Positions 1 through 9,368 are shown, numbered from the stretch's first letter. The stretch: 38,474 nt of DNA from Secundilactobacillus silagincola (GCF_002583405.1 NZ_BCMJ01000001.1:1-38474); one strand, 5' to 3'. Notes: generated from the letters alone by a model not told the origin. Made by a program: numbers and translations.

Positions 1-20
1 GGCGGGAATGCCCGTTTTTT
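1..20 (+). terminator. Right half of a probable terminator cut by the window start
   Basis: A GC-rich stretch (GGCGGGAATGCCCG) runs directly into six T. This is the shape of the 3' arm and U-tract of a rho-independent terminator for a plus-strand gene to the left. A small CGGG/CCCG pairing is visible inside the window; the fuller partner arm would lie outside it, so the call is provisional. Confidence 0.4.
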
Positions 21-34
21 ATTTAATAGTGTAC

Positions 35-81
35 AAAAAATCTGTTGTCAGTAATAGATATAATCTATTACCAACAACAGA
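35..81 (-). terminator. Rho-independent terminator of the giant surface-protein gene
   Basis: Two 19-base arms (41-59 and 63-81) pair around a 3-base loop. On the minus strand they are followed at once by six T (35-40). The two non-Watson-Crick positions are C/A mismatches on the plus strand but G-U wobbles in minus-strand RNA. This confirms the direction and assigns the hairpin to the gene ending at 178. Confidence 0.85.
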
Positions 82-177
82 TATTGTAGAACCGGGATTT
101 TCGCACGCTACGTATGTGAGACTTTAACGTATAAATCATGAGAAGGAGATTTAAACGAAAATAACGTAACCTAATTA

Positions 178-3100
178 TTAAAGATCTTCACGACGCTTCT
201 TTGCTGCGGCTAGACTAGACAGTGCAGCGATTAAACCTATAAATCCAAGTGCTGCCACACCTTGAGCTTGATTTTCACTAGTCTGTGGCAACTGACTTTT
301 ATCTGTTGCTGAACTATTATTTTGACCATTAGTAGCTGTGCCATTTTCGGTATTCGTAGCTGTAAATGTACCTTCAGTAGCTGTACCACCTTCAGCATTC
401 GTAGTTGCAGACGTACCAGCGTTACCGCCAGCTACAGCACCACCTTGAGATGTACTATTGCTAGTACCATTAGCGTCACCAGCTACAGCACCGCCCTGTT
501 CACTGTTATTGTCTGTACCATTGTTGGCACCGTTAGTTGCAGTACCATCTTGCGGAGTTGTGGTTGTGGTTGTGGTTGTGTTCTTGTCGGTAGTGTCACC
601 ACCAGTAGGTGTCGTGGTCTTATCAGTAGTGTCGCTACCAGTAGGCGTAATGGTCTTGTCTGTAGTGTCGCTACCAGTAGGCGTAGTGGTCTTGTCTGTG
701 GTATCGCTACCAGTAGGCGTAGTGGTCTTGTCTGTGGTATCGCTACCAGTAGGCGTAGTGGTCTTGTCTGTGGTATCGCTACCAGTAGGTGTAGTGGTCT
801 TGTCGTTATTAACAACATTGATAGTCAACTTTGAGCCATTTGGTTCAGTAATAACAATCTTATTATTGTCAATTTCGTAGCTGCCACCTTTGCCAGATAA
901 AGTACCCTCGGAACCAGTTTTAAGGTTCTCAGTTGTTTGACCGTCTGGACCAGTAATGTTATAAGTGCCATTACCGTTCTCATTGATAGTGTAGTTACCA
1001 TTCGGAACGCTTACGGAAGTTGCAGGAGTACCATTTTCATTAACTGTTACATTAACCGTAACGTCACCTTTATCACCGTTCTCAGTTGTTTGACCACCAG
1101 GGTTAACAACAGTCGTACCGCCATTAGGATCGTTAGGATTAGTAATATTCAACGAACCATCCGAGTTAATAACGTAGGTATCACCATTTGGTAAAGTACC
1201 AGTCTGACTTGGCTTAACAGTAGTTGAACCATTTGGCGTCGTCAACGTGTACGTGCCATCGCCATTGTTAATGTAGGTCACCGTTGTTGTATTCTTACCA
1301 TCATTACCACCTGGGATAGTTATAGGTGTCGTTTCCCCACCTAAACCATAGTAGTAGGTGTTAGTCGTGTAGTAATTGTTACCACCCTTATTATCACTTG
1401 GAGTACCTGGGTTAACCACAAATGTCTTCTTATCAGGCGTAGTGATACTTAACGAGCCATCAGGAAGAACAGTGTAGGTATCACCATTTGGCAAAGTACC
1501 AGTGTTCCCTGGTGTTACAGTCGTTGAACCATTTGGCGTCGTCAAAGTATACGAACCATCAGGATTCTTGGTGTAGGTGATTGTCGTAGCCATTGAGCCA
1601 TCACTACCACCTAGGATAGTGATTGTTGCTCCCGTTGAACCATTTAAGCCATAGTTGTTAGTCGTATAGTTATTGGTCGTACCACCATTGTTAGTGATTG
1701 AAGTACTACCACCTGGGTTAACTGTGAACTTAGATCCATCTGGGTTAGTAATTGTCAACGAACCATCTTTGTTAACCGTGTATGAACTGCCATTTGGTAA
1801 CTTACCAGTGTCGCCTGGTTGAACATCCTTGGAGCCGTCTGGTAAGACAATGGTGTAAGTGCCATCTGGATTCTTCGTGTAGGTGATATTGGTAGTTGCA
1901 TCGCCATCTTTGCCAGGTAAGGTAACCGTAGTGCTGCCACCATAGTAGTTGTTGTTAATAGTTGAACCATTACCAGGGTTGACAGTTGTCTTGGAACCAT
2001 CAGGGTTGGTAATTGTCAACGAACCATCTTTGTTCACAACATATGAGCCACCATTTGGCAATTTACCAGTGTCACCTGGTTGAACATCCTCCGAACCGTC
2101 TGGTAATACGATTGTGTAAGTACCATCTGGGTTCTTGGTGTAAGTGATCGTTGAGGTCTTGCCATCACTGCCAGCTGGCAATGTGATGGTAGCCATGGAT
2201 GGACCATTTGAACCATAGTAGTTGTAGATGTTAGTCGTACCACCATTATTAGTCGTTGAATCATTACCTGGGTTGACAGTTGTCTCAGAACCATCTGGAT
2301 TGGTAATTGTTAACGAACCATCTTTATTTACAACGTATGAACCACCGTTTGGTAACTTACCACTATCACCTGGTTGAACATTCTTGGAGCCGTCTGGTAA
2401 GACAATGGTGTATGTGCCATCTGGGTTCTTAGTGTATGTGATTGTTGAATTCTTACCATCACTACCTGCTGGCAATGTGATAGTAGCCGTGGATGGACCA
2501 TTTGAACCATAGTAGTAGTTGTTGGTCGTACCGCCATTATTAGTTGTTGATGAACTCCCACCTGGGTTAACCGTAAACGTAGAACCATCTGGATTGGTGA
2601 TTGTCAATGAGCCGTCCTTGTTGACAGTGTACGAACCACCGCTTGGTAACTTACCAGTATCACCTGGTTGAACATCCTTGGAGCCATCTGGTAAGACAAT
2701 GGTGTAAGTACCATCTGGGTTCTTGGTGTAGGTGATATTGGTCGTTGCACCGCCATCTTTACCAGGTAAGGTAACCGTCGTGCTGCCACCATAGTAGTTG
2801 TTGGTGTTATAGTTGTTAGTCGTGGAACCATTACCAGGATTGACAGTTGTCTTGGAACCATCTGGATTGGTAATTGTCAACGAACCATCTTTGTTAACAA
2901 CGTATGAACCACCGTTTGGTAACTTACCACTATCACCTGGTTGAACATCCTTCGAACCATCTGGTAAGACAATGGTGTAGGTGCCATCTGGGTTCTTGGT
3001 GTAAGTGATCGTTGAAGTGTTCCCATCACTGCCTGCTGGCAATGTGATGGTAGCTGTCGACGAACCATTTGAACCATAGTAGTAGTTGTAGTTGTTAGTC

Positions 3101-6100
3101 GTACCGCCATTATTAGTCGTTGAATCATTACCTGGGTTGACAGTTGTCTTGGAACCATCTGGATTGGTAATTGTCAACGAACCATCTTTGTTAACAACAT
3201 ATGAACTGCCGTTTGGTAATTTACCACTATCACCTGGCTGAACATCCTTCGAACCATCTGGTAAGACAATGGTGTAGGTGCCGTCTGGGTTCTTGGTGTA
3301 AGTGATCGTTGAAGTGTTCCCATCACTGCCTGCTGGCAATGTGATGGTAGCCGTCGATGGCCCATTTGTGCCATAGTAGTTGTTAGTAATGTTAGTGGTG
3401 TTGTCAGTAGCACCGTCGTTGGTAGTGGATGAACTGTTAGCAGGGTTGACAGTAAATTGAGAACCATCAGGATTGGTGATTGTCAATGAACCATCTTTGT
3501 TAACAACGTATGAACTGCCGTTTGGTAATTTACCAGTATCACTAGGTTTAACATCCTTCGAACCGTCTGAAGAATCAATCGTGTATGTGCCATCTGGGTT
3601 CTTCGTGTAGGTAAACGTTGTAGTTGCACCATCTTTACCAGGTAAGGTAATGGTCGTGCTCGTTGCACCATCTTTACCATAGTAGTTATTGATATTGTTA
3701 TTGATAACTAGACCGTTAGATGACGTTGCACCATCAACTGGGTTAACAGTTGTCTTGGAACCATCTGGGTTAGTAATCGTCAATGAGCCATCTTTGTTGA
3801 CCGTGTATGTCCCACCGTTTGGCAAGGCACCAGTGTCTCCTGTTTTAACATCCTTTGAACCATCTGGTAATACAATCGTGTATGTGCCATCTGGATTCTT
3901 AGTGTAGGTGATAGTTGGCGTAGTGCCATCTTTACCAGCTGGTAAGGTGATAATCGTGCTTGCGGAGCCATCTTTACCGTAGTAGTTGTTGATGGTCGTG
4001 TAGTTTGTGGTCCCACCACTGGTTGATTCACCATTAGCGTTACCAGGGTTAATCACAAAGGTCTTATTGTCAGGCGCAGTGATGCTCAATGAGCCATCGG
4101 GAAGAACGGTGTAGGCATCGCCATTTGGTAAAGTACCCTTATCACCGGTCTTAACCGGAGTAGTCTTGTCATCGACCGTTATTGATAATGTCCCATCTGG
4201 ATTCTTAGTGTAAGTAACCGTTGAATTCTTGCCATCGGTGTCACCTGGTACAGTGACAGTTGCCGATGATGGGCCCTCTGAACCGTAGTAGTAGTAATTG
4301 TATGTTGTCGTGTTATTACTATTAGTTTCGCTATCACCACCGTCATTATTTGTGGTCGTAGTCGTGTTTGTGGTAGACGTTGTGTGCGTCGTACCATTAT
4401 CAGGATTTACAGTATCAGTCTTACCATCTGGCGTGGTGAATGTAATTGAACCATCCTTGTTAATAACGTACCTAGTACCATCTGGTAATGTACCAGTGTC
4501 ACCTGGTTGAACCACCTTAGTAGAACCATTTGGCATGTGAAGAATAACAGCGCCGCTTGGCGTCTTTTCAACAGTCACAGTGGACATTATTCCATCCTTA
4601 CCAGGAAGGATGACGACCGTATCTTTACTATCTGGTTGAGTTGGTGTCCCTTGACTACCGTCTGGATAGAAGGTGTAACTGCCACCCTTACCATCATTAA
4701 CGGTAATAGTGCCATTTGGATTTACAGTGAAGACACCACCATTTACATCAGGCTTGGTTGAGGCACCTGGTTGAACAGTTTGAGTTGAGCCATCTGGGAA
4801 CGTGAAGATAATCGAACCATCAGGATTCTTAGTGGCTTGAGCGCCGCCACCTTGCCCTGGAACATTAACGGTAATTGGGTTGGTAGTCGTTCCCTTGTTA
4901 GGGTCAATCGTGTAGGTGTTGCCCTTACCATTATTAAAGGTAATCGTTCCGTCTGAGTTTACCTTGAAGTAACCACCATTTGCATCAGGTGTGGTCGAAT
5001 CGCCAGGTTTAACTGTTTGCTTTGAACCATCTGGGAATACGAGGGTTACTGAGCCATCAGAATTCTTGGTAGCTTTAACATCCCCATTTTGACCTGGAAG
5101 ATTGTTAATGGTTGTGATAGTCGTGGTGGTTGACGTACCAGTAGAAGCATCCTTACCGCCATTCTCCAATGACTTCAAGTTTGAGTTAGGATCCTTAGGG
5201 TTCGTGCCATTCAAAATTTCTTGCAGATCAGTATCACCGTCACCATCGGTATCTTTACTGCCTGAGTTAGTATCTAGGATAGTTTCAAAACTGTCTGGGA
5301 GACCATCGCCATCAGTGTCTTTAGCATTAGCATTACCATTGTCGGTAGGGTCAGCATTGTTAGTGATGTTAGTAATGTTAGTGATGTTGGTAGTAGAGCC
5401 AGCAGTATTCTTCGTATCATTTGAGTTGTTATATGGATTAACAACTATGTTACTGCCATCTGGGTTAGTGATACTTAATGAACCATCAGGAAGAACAGTG
5501 TAAGCTCCACCATTTGATAAGGAACCCGTGTCACCAGTTTTAACGGTTATTTCACCATCATCGGTCTTAAGAGTTTCAGTATTGTCAGGATTCCTGTTAA
5601 AAGTAATTATATGAGTCTTGCCATCCTTACCAGCTGGTAATGTAATATCAGCGCTTGCAGGACCAGTTTTATCATCTGGTAATGTAGTATCAGCTTTTGC
5701 AGGCCCAGTTGTATCGTCGGTATTACTTGGAACAGTATTAATAATATTCCAGGTATCTGCAATACCATCGCCATTAGTATCTTTATCAGTTACAGTAGGT
5801 TGCCCAGTTTGGTCTGTAGTAGCCTGGCTTGACTTAATGTTGTACTTGTTACCATTTGGATCAACAAAGGTAAACGTGCCATCTGAGTTAGTGGTAAAGC
5901 TACCACCGCCTGGTAATGTAACAGTGTTAGTAGGTGCTTTAGCAGTAGTATCAGGAGTACTTGAATCGTCGCTTTGTGGATCAATTGACGTTGCATCAAC
6001 AAGTGTCTTAAATTGAGCATCAGTTGAGCTGCCATTGTCCGGCTTTACAGACGCTTGCGATTGTTCCTGTGCAACAGGTGCTGCTGGCGTAACTGCCTTG

Positions 6101-6654
6101 TCAGCTGGTTGCGCTATATTCGCTGCTGGATTAGTCGCCTTTTTAGCTGGTTGCGTTGTATTCAAAGCTGGCGTAGCTGTTTTATCAGCTGGTTGTGTTG
6201 CATCTGAAGCTGGCGTAGCTGTCTTGTCAGCCGGTTGCGTTGTATCTGGAGCTGGCGTAGCTGCCTTGTCAGCTGGTTGCGTTGTATCTGGAGCTGGCAT
6301 GGCTGCCTTGTCGGTCGGTTGCGTTGTATCTGAAGTTGGCGTAGCTGCCTTGTCGGTTGATTGTTCTGTGGCCGATGGTACAGGTGCAGTTGTCCTTAAA
6401 GTTGTCGAATTACCATTACCAGTATCATCCCCCGTTACAGGCTGTTGCTGTGACGTTGGTGTTGTATCAGCCGTTTTAGCTGATGCTTGAGTTGATGTCA
6501 GCCCAAGTAAGCCAGCACTTAATGTAAATGTAGCAACCCCAGCAAAAAGCCACATTCTTCCTGCCTTATACATTCGATAATGTAGTAGCGTTGATTGGTT
6601 TTCTAAAGCTAACTTACGATTATTCTTAGATAAGTTTTTTGAGCCTTTTCCCAT
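178..6654 (-). CDS. Giant repeat-containing cell-wall-anchored surface protein (2158 aa)
   Basis: This is a secreted, sortase-type wall protein. Residues 27-35 match the KxYKxGKxW signal class (YKAG then W35), followed by a hydrophobic stretch and a probable cleavage after ASA near residue 59. Residues about 98-195 are 14-residue Ala/Pro/Thr repeats of the QPADKAATPAPDTT type. Three Asp-rich calcium-loop motifs (DTNGDG near 291, DTDGDG near 445 and 467) resemble thrombospondin type-3 repeats. Then come at least ten modules of about 91-103 residues, each with YTKNPDG, a PDGS turn, a LPNG turn, NKDGSLTITNPDGS and an Asn/Tyr-rich linker ending in NNYYYG. The C-terminus has six 12-residue TTDKTTTPTGSD repeats, a Thr run, LPQTSE, a hydrophobic segment and KKRRE. 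The ATG has a GAGGGGG ribosome binding site. The adhesin or matrix role is inferred; no ligand-binding domain is recognised. Confidence 0.93.
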   Translation of the reverse strand: MGKGSKNLSKNNRKLALENQSTLLHYRMYKAGRMWLFAGVATFTLSAGLLGLTSTQASAKTADTTPTSQQQPVTGDDTGNGNSTTLRTTAPVPSATEQSTDKAATPTSDTTQPTDKAAMPAPDTTQPADKAATPAPDTTQPADKTATPASDATQPADKTATPALNTTQPAKKATNPAANIAQPADKAVTPAAPVAQEQSQASVKPDNGSSTDAQFKTLVDATSIDPQSDDSSTPDTTAKAPTNTVTLPGGGSFTTNSDGTFTFVDPNGNKYNIKSSQATTDQTGQPTVTDKDTNGDGIADTWNIINTVPSNTDDTTGPAKADTTLPDDKTGPASADITLPAGKDGKTHIITFNRNPDNTETLKTDDGEITVKTGDTGSLSNGGAYTVLPDGSLSITNPDGSNIVVNPYNNSNDTKNTAGSTTNITNITNITNNADPTDNGNANAKDTDGDGLPDSFETILDTNSGSKDTDGDGDTDLQEILNGTNPKDPNSNLKSLENGGKDASTGTSTTTTITTINNLPGQNGDVKATKNSDGSVTLVFPDGSKQTVKPGDSTTPDANGGYFKVNSDGTITFNNGKGNTYTIDPNKGTTTNPITVNVPGQGGGAQATKNPDGSIIFTFPDGSTQTVQPGASTKPDVNGGVFTVNPNGTITVNDGKGGSYTFYPDGSQGTPTQPDSKDTVVILPGKDGIMSTVTVEKTPSGAVILHMPNGSTKVVQPGDTGTLPDGTRYVINKDGSITFTTPDGKTDTVNPDNGTTHTTSTTNTTTTTNNDGGDSETNSNNTTTYNYYYYGSEGPSSATVTVPGDTDGKNSTVTYTKNPDGTLSITVDDKTTPVKTGDKGTLPNGDAYTVLPDGSLSITAPDNKTFVINPGNANGESTSGGTTNYTTINNYYGKDGSASTIITLPAGKDGTTPTITYTKNPDGTYTIVLPDGSKDVKTGDTGALPNGGTYTVNKDGSLTITNPDGSKTTVNPVDGATSSNGLVINNNINNYYGKDGATSTTITLPGKDGATTTFTYTKNPDGTYTIDSSDGSKDVKPSDTGKLPNGSSYVVNKDGSLTITNPDGSQFTVNPANSSSTTNDGATDNTTNITNNYYGTNGPSTATITLPAGSDGNTSTITYTKNPDGTYTIVLPDGSKDVQPGDSGKLPNGSSYVVNKDGSLTITNPDGSKTTVNPGNDSTTNNGGTTNNYNYYYGSNGSSTATITLPAGSDGNTSTITYTKNPDGTYTIVLPDGSKDVQPGDSGKLPNGGSYVVNKDGSLTITNPDGSKTTVNPGNGSTTNNYNTNNYYGGSTTVTLPGKDGGATTNITYTKNPDGTYTIVLPDGSKDVQPGDTGKLPSGGSYTVNKDGSLTITNPDGSTFTVNPGGSSSTTNNGGTTNNYYYGSNGPSTATITLPAGSDGKNSTITYTKNPDGTYTIVLPDGSKNVQPGDSGKLPNGGSYVVNKDGSLTITNPDGSETTVNPGNDSTTNNGGTTNIYNYYGSNGPSMATITLPAGSDGKTSTITYTKNPDGTYTIVLPDGSEDVQPGDTGKLPNGGSYVVNKDGSLTITNPDGSKTTVNPGNGSTINNNYYGGSTTVTLPGKDGDATTNITYTKNPDGTYTIVLPDGSKDVQPGDTGKLPNGSSYTVNKDGSLTITNPDGSKFTVNPGGSTSITNNGGTTNNYTTNNYGLNGSTGATITILGGSDGSMATTITYTKNPDGSYTLTTPNGSTTVTPGNTGTLPNGDTYTVLPDGSLSITTPDKKTFVVNPGTPSDNKGGNNYYTTNTYYYGLGGETTPITIPGGNDGKNTTTVTYINNGDGTYTLTTPNGSTTVKPSQTGTLPNGDTYVINSDGSLNITNPNDPNGGTTVVNPGGQTTENGDKGDVTVNVTVNENGTPATSVSVPNGNYTINENGNGTYNITGPDGQTTENLKTGSEGTLSGKGGSYEIDNNKIVITEPNGSKLTINVVNNDKTTTPTGSDTTDKTTTPTGSDTTDKTTTPTGSDTTDKTTTPTGSDTTDKTITPTGSDTTDKTTTPTGGDTTDKNTTTTTTTTPQDGTATNGANNGTDNNSEQGGAVAGDANGTSNSTSQGGAVAGGNAGTSATTNAEGGTATEGTFTATNTENGTATNGQNNSSATDKSQLPQTSENQAQGVAALGFIGLIAALSSLAAAKKRREDL
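585..806 (-). repeat. 36-bp tandem repeat (wall-spanning region)
   Basis: About six copies of a 36-bp unit encode TTDKTTTPTGSD just before the sorting signal. Several copies are nearly base-identical, which points to recent slippage or unequal recombination. Thr/Pro/Asp repeats here usually span the peptidoglycan. Confidence 0.9.
1400..4300 (-). repeat. Array of about 280-310-bp modules inside the surface protein
   Basis: At least ten modules encode the YTKNPDG...TITNPDGS core. Starts of equivalent positions are spaced about 273 to 309 bp apart, because the Asn/Tyr-rich linkers vary in length while the core is nearly constant. Modules from about 1750 to 3480 are the most alike at DNA level; those at either edge are more diverged. 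Confidence 0.9.
6075..6370 (-). repeat. 42-bp degenerate repeat near the N-terminus of the surface protein
   Basis: About seven copies of a 14-codon unit encode variants of QPADKAATPAPDTT immediately after the signal peptide. The copies differ at several codons, so the array is older than the 36-bp array at the other end. Confidence 0.85.
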
Positions 6655-6870
6655 AATATTTCCCCCTCAATAATGAGATATTAACAAAAAAGAAGCAAAA
6701 ACAACACTTTATCTTATACAGCCATATACTACAACAGAAATAACTTTAATTAAAGCCTAATTTACAAGATTTTCGACTAATTTTTGGTTGAAAAATAGGG
6801 TGTGATTGAACACGTTCCATCAGCTCCGTCACTACAGAAAGTTATGGTTTCTTACTATAAATAAGTATAC

Positions 6871-6910
6871 AAAAAAACGGCCATTCTCTTCACTGAAAGA
6901 ATGGCCGTTT
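6871..6910 (-). terminator. Rho-independent terminator of the MFS/DUF4811 operon
   Basis: A 13-bp perfect stem (6875-6887 with 6898-6910) around a 10-base loop is followed on the minus strand by a run of T (complement of 6871-6877). It lies 34 bases after the DUF4811 stop. Confidence 0.85.
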
Positions 6911-6943
6911 GAATTTTAATTAGCGTTTAAACAGTTTAGATGA

Positions 6944-7666
6944 TTATTTTTGAACCTGTTTGATCAACTTTTGAACAGCCTGTGCTTGGAACTCACCTGT
7001 CAATTGCTTTTGCAGTTTAGCCTGATCAGCTTTTGACATGGTTGGGTTCTTCATCATAGCAGCTTGCATCCCCTTCATCACGAAGGCCTTACCTTGTTGC
7101 TGTAGCTGTGCTTGATAAGTCTTGTTCTTCATTTGTTTTTGAAGAGCTTTAGACTGAGCAACTGAGAGCACAAGCCAGTTCTTGTTAACTTCGATCTTGT
7201 TTGTCCGCTTAACGAACTTGTGGTTTTCGCCAGTGAAGGCAAACCAGAATTTGGCAGCATTATTCTTATAACGCCAACGGGTAACCGTGGTCGTCATCTG
7301 AGTGGTGCCATTGATCCGAGTTAACTTATTCTTTGTATCGCTATTAGCCTGAGTATGAACTGGCTTCTTAGCTTTTTCACTGTTCTTGTAAATGTAGACT
7401 TGATGACTGTTCTTTGAGCCAATTGGCTGGTAAAGAATCATTGACATCTGCTTGTTAGGACTGACGGAATAGATATTCTTCGTCGTAGTCGTTGTATATT
7501 GTTCCAAGCCGTAATGATCTTGCCAGTTTTTAACAGCATAAACGCTGGAGACAACTAACCCTAGAAGGGACAAAATCGTTAAAGTAATACTGACAGCATT
7601 GTTTTCAATATAGATGAAGAAAACGAAAGCTAAAACGGCAAAGAGTCCAAGTAAAATTAAGATCAT
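6944..7666 (-). CDS. DUF4811 domain-containing membrane protein
   Basis: The protein has 240 residues. Two hydrophobic segments at the N-terminus (about 1-19 and 25-45) are followed by a soluble, basic, Gln/Lys-rich domain with a long helical C-terminal tail. The sequence and its position directly behind a 14-helix MFS exporter match the lactobacillus family annotated as DUF4811, whose function is unknown. Its ATG overlaps the TGA of the transporter in an ATGA, so translation is probably coupled. An accessory role for the exporter is inferred from this linkage only. Confidence 0.8.
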   Translation of the reverse strand: MILILLGLFAVLAFVFFIYIENNAVSITLTILSLLGLVVSSVYAVKNWQDHYGLEQYTTTTTKNIYSVSPNKQMSMILYQPIGSKNSHQVYIYKNSEKAKKPVHTQANSDTKNKLTRINGTTQMTTTVTRWRYKNNAAKFWFAFTGENHKFVKRTNKIEVNKNWLVLSVAQSKALQKQMKNKTYQAQLQQQGKAFVMKGMQAAMMKNPTMSKADQAKLQKQLTGEFQAQAVQKLIKQVQK

Positions 7667-9147
7667 TTGCTTTCACCCCCATTTTTTTCAACGTAATCAC
7701 TAGCATTACCACGGTTCTTCATGAAGAGGGCGGTGATCACAGCTAAGAGACAGAAGACTGCTGCAGCAATAAAGGCTGCGTGATAACCATTTAAAGTAGC
7801 GTTAATGGCATGATCTTTGTATACTAATGGATCAGTCTTCAACAAGTGCTTACTTGGCATATTGTCATTAGTAACGTTAGTCAAGATACTGATCAAGATG
7901 GCAGTACCCACTGAACTGGCAATTTGACGTTGCGTGTTGTTCACGGCAGTCCCATGACCGATCAAGTTCACTGGTAAAGCGTTCATACCAACAGTAGTTG
8001 CAGGCATCATAGCCATTGAAATACCGAACATCCGAACCGCATAAAGAATGATGATGTAGGCAGTTGGTGTGTCCTTGGTAATAAAGATGAATGGAATTGA
8101 ACCTAATGTTAAGAGCGTCATACCCATGATAGACAGGCGTTTAGCACCATAACGGTCAACGGCACGGCCCGTAATTGGACTCATGATGGCCATCATAACG
8201 GCACCAAATAACAGCGTTAATCCTGAATGGAATGCTGACATACCTTTAACAATTTGCAGGTACAAAGGAATGACCATTTCAACACCAACCATGGCCATCA
8301 TTGAGATTGAACTCAAGATTGCCGAAATCATGAATGGCTTTGAACGATAAACCCGCATTTCCAAGAAAGGATCATCCATCTTCAGTTGACGCCAAACGAA
8401 TAAGCCAACGAAAATCACACCGATAATTAATGAGACGATAACCGTTGTACTGCCCCAGCCATCGTTACCAACTGATGAGAAGCCGTAGAGAACACTACCG
8501 AACCCAATCGTTGACAGGATAACTGAAAGCACATCGATGCCTTCCTTTTTCGTTTCCAGAACTGGATGCATAAAGAAGAGACTACCAATAATAACTAAAG
8601 CTAGGAATGGTAATGTCATTCCGAATAAATCACGCCAGGTGAAGCTATCAATAACCCATCCAGAAAGTGTTGGACCAATGGCAGGTGCCACACCGATAAC
8701 GATACCGGCAAGTCCCATGGCAGTCCCACGCTTTTCTGGCGGGAAGACTGACAACATAATAGTTTGCAGGAGTGGCATGGTTACACCAACACCAACACCT
8801 TGAAGCAAACGACCTGTTAACAGAATGCCAAAGTTAGACGTTGGTGCCGTATAAGCGACCAACGTGCCAGCGAAGAAAATCGTCATTGCAACAATGTATA
8901 ACCACTTGGTATTAAAACGTGTACTTAACCAAGCACTGATTGGGATCATAATCCCGTTAACCAGCATAAATCCGGTAGTTAACCACTGAACGGTCGCAGT
9001 TGAAACGTTGAACGCGTTCATTAAGGTCGGAAATGCTGTAGATAAAATAGTTTGATTGAGGACCGTAAAGAAAGTACCGACCAATAAAACAATGATCAAT
9101 AACCCTCTGTTATAGGATTTCCCCTTTGTGTCGACTGCGTTACCCAC
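7663..9147 (-). CDS. MFS multidrug exporter, DHA2 (14-helix, EmrB/QacA-like) family
   Basis: This 494-residue protein is predicted to have 14 membrane helices. It carries the antiporter motif C region (GVAPAIGPTLSGWV, about residues 152-165) typical of proton-driven drug exporters, and a GRLLQGVGVG stretch before it. It probably extrudes cationic or lipophilic toxicants at the cell membrane; the substrate is not visible. The start is GTG at 9147, preceded by GAAGG at a suitable distance. It heads a two-gene operon with DUF4811. It is transcribed divergently from a MerR regulator across a shared palindromic promoter, which suggests inducible expression. Confidence 0.88.
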   Translation of the reverse strand: MGNAVDTKGKSYNRGLLIIVLLVGTFFTVLNQTILSTAFPTLMNAFNVSTATVQWLTTGFMLVNGIMIPISAWLSTRFNTKWLYIVAMTIFFAGTLVAYTAPTSNFGILLTGRLLQGVGVGVTMPLLQTIMLSVFPPEKRGTAMGLAGIVIGVAPAIGPTLSGWVIDSFTWRDLFGMTLPFLALVIIGSLFFMHPVLETKKEGIDVLSVILSTIGFGSVLYGFSSVGNDGWGSTTVIVSLIIGVIFVGLFVWRQLKMDDPFLEMRVYRSKPFMISAILSSISMMAMVGVEMVIPLYLQIVKGMSAFHSGLTLLFGAVMMAIMSPITGRAVDRYGAKRLSIMGMTLLTLGSIPFIFITKDTPTAYIIILYAVRMFGISMAMMPATTVGMNALPVNLIGHGTAVNNTQRQIASSVGTAILISILTNVTNDNMPSKHLLKTDPLVYKDHAINATLNGYHAAFIAAAVFCLLAVITALFMKNRGNASDYVEKNGGESK

Positions 9148-9198
9148 TAATTAAAACCTTCTTTTCTTTTTATGTTTACTTTTAAACGACTGACAACT

Positions 9199-9227
9199 AC
9201 TATAATAACTTGAAAGGTATTTGTCAA
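9199..9227 (-). promoter_or_regulatory. Promoter of the MFS/DUF4811 operon
   Basis: On the minus strand a perfect -35 TTGACA (9222-9227) is followed 17 bp later by TATAGT (9199-9204). The -35 box is half of a 7-bp inverted repeat shared with the divergent regulator promoter. Confidence 0.8.
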
Positions 9228-9239
9228 CTATCTTGACAA
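9221..9239. promoter_or_regulatory. Palindrome joining the two divergent -35 boxes
   Basis: TTGTCAA-N5-TTGACAA is a perfect inverted repeat. Each arm contains the -35 hexamer of one divergent promoter, so a single bound dimer could block or reshape both. It is a natural candidate operator for the adjacent MerR-type protein, although MerR sites usually lie between -35 and -10. Confidence 0.55.
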
Positions 9240-9260
9240 ATTTATTTGATTATATATACT
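9233..9260 (+). promoter_or_regulatory. Promoter of the MerR-family regulator
   Basis: TTGACA (9233-9238) and TATACT (9255-9260) are separated by 16 bp. The start of transcription would lie near 9267, leaving an untranslated leader of about 100 bases that contains a second dyad (9309-9324). Confidence 0.7.
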
Positions 9261-9308
9261 AGTCATTATGAAATCGGATGAATATATTACTAAATCTAAC
9301 AACTAGAA

Positions 9309-9324
9309 TCCTATTCTAATAGGA
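9309..9324. promoter_or_regulatory. TCCTATT/AATAGGA dyad in the regulator leader
   Basis: A perfect 7-bp inverted repeat with a 2-bp spacer lies about 45 bp before the TTG start of the regulator. It may be an autoregulatory site or a small RNA hairpin; nothing else supports either. Confidence 0.4.
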
Positions 9325-9368
9325 AAGAAAACCGTTACATTAAGTAAATAGGGAAAAGAGGAATTTTT

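Noticed and set aside
585-4300. CRISPR-like regular repeats
   Set aside because: The repeats are in frame within a coding sequence, directly adjoining or separated by related sequence, with no unique spacers.
6035-6490. Long open frames opposite the giant surface gene, such as 322-834, 458-880 and 6035-6490 on the plus strand
   Set aside because: They are antisense to biased repeat codons, have no ribosome binding site, and encode low-complexity Cys/Ser/Val strings.
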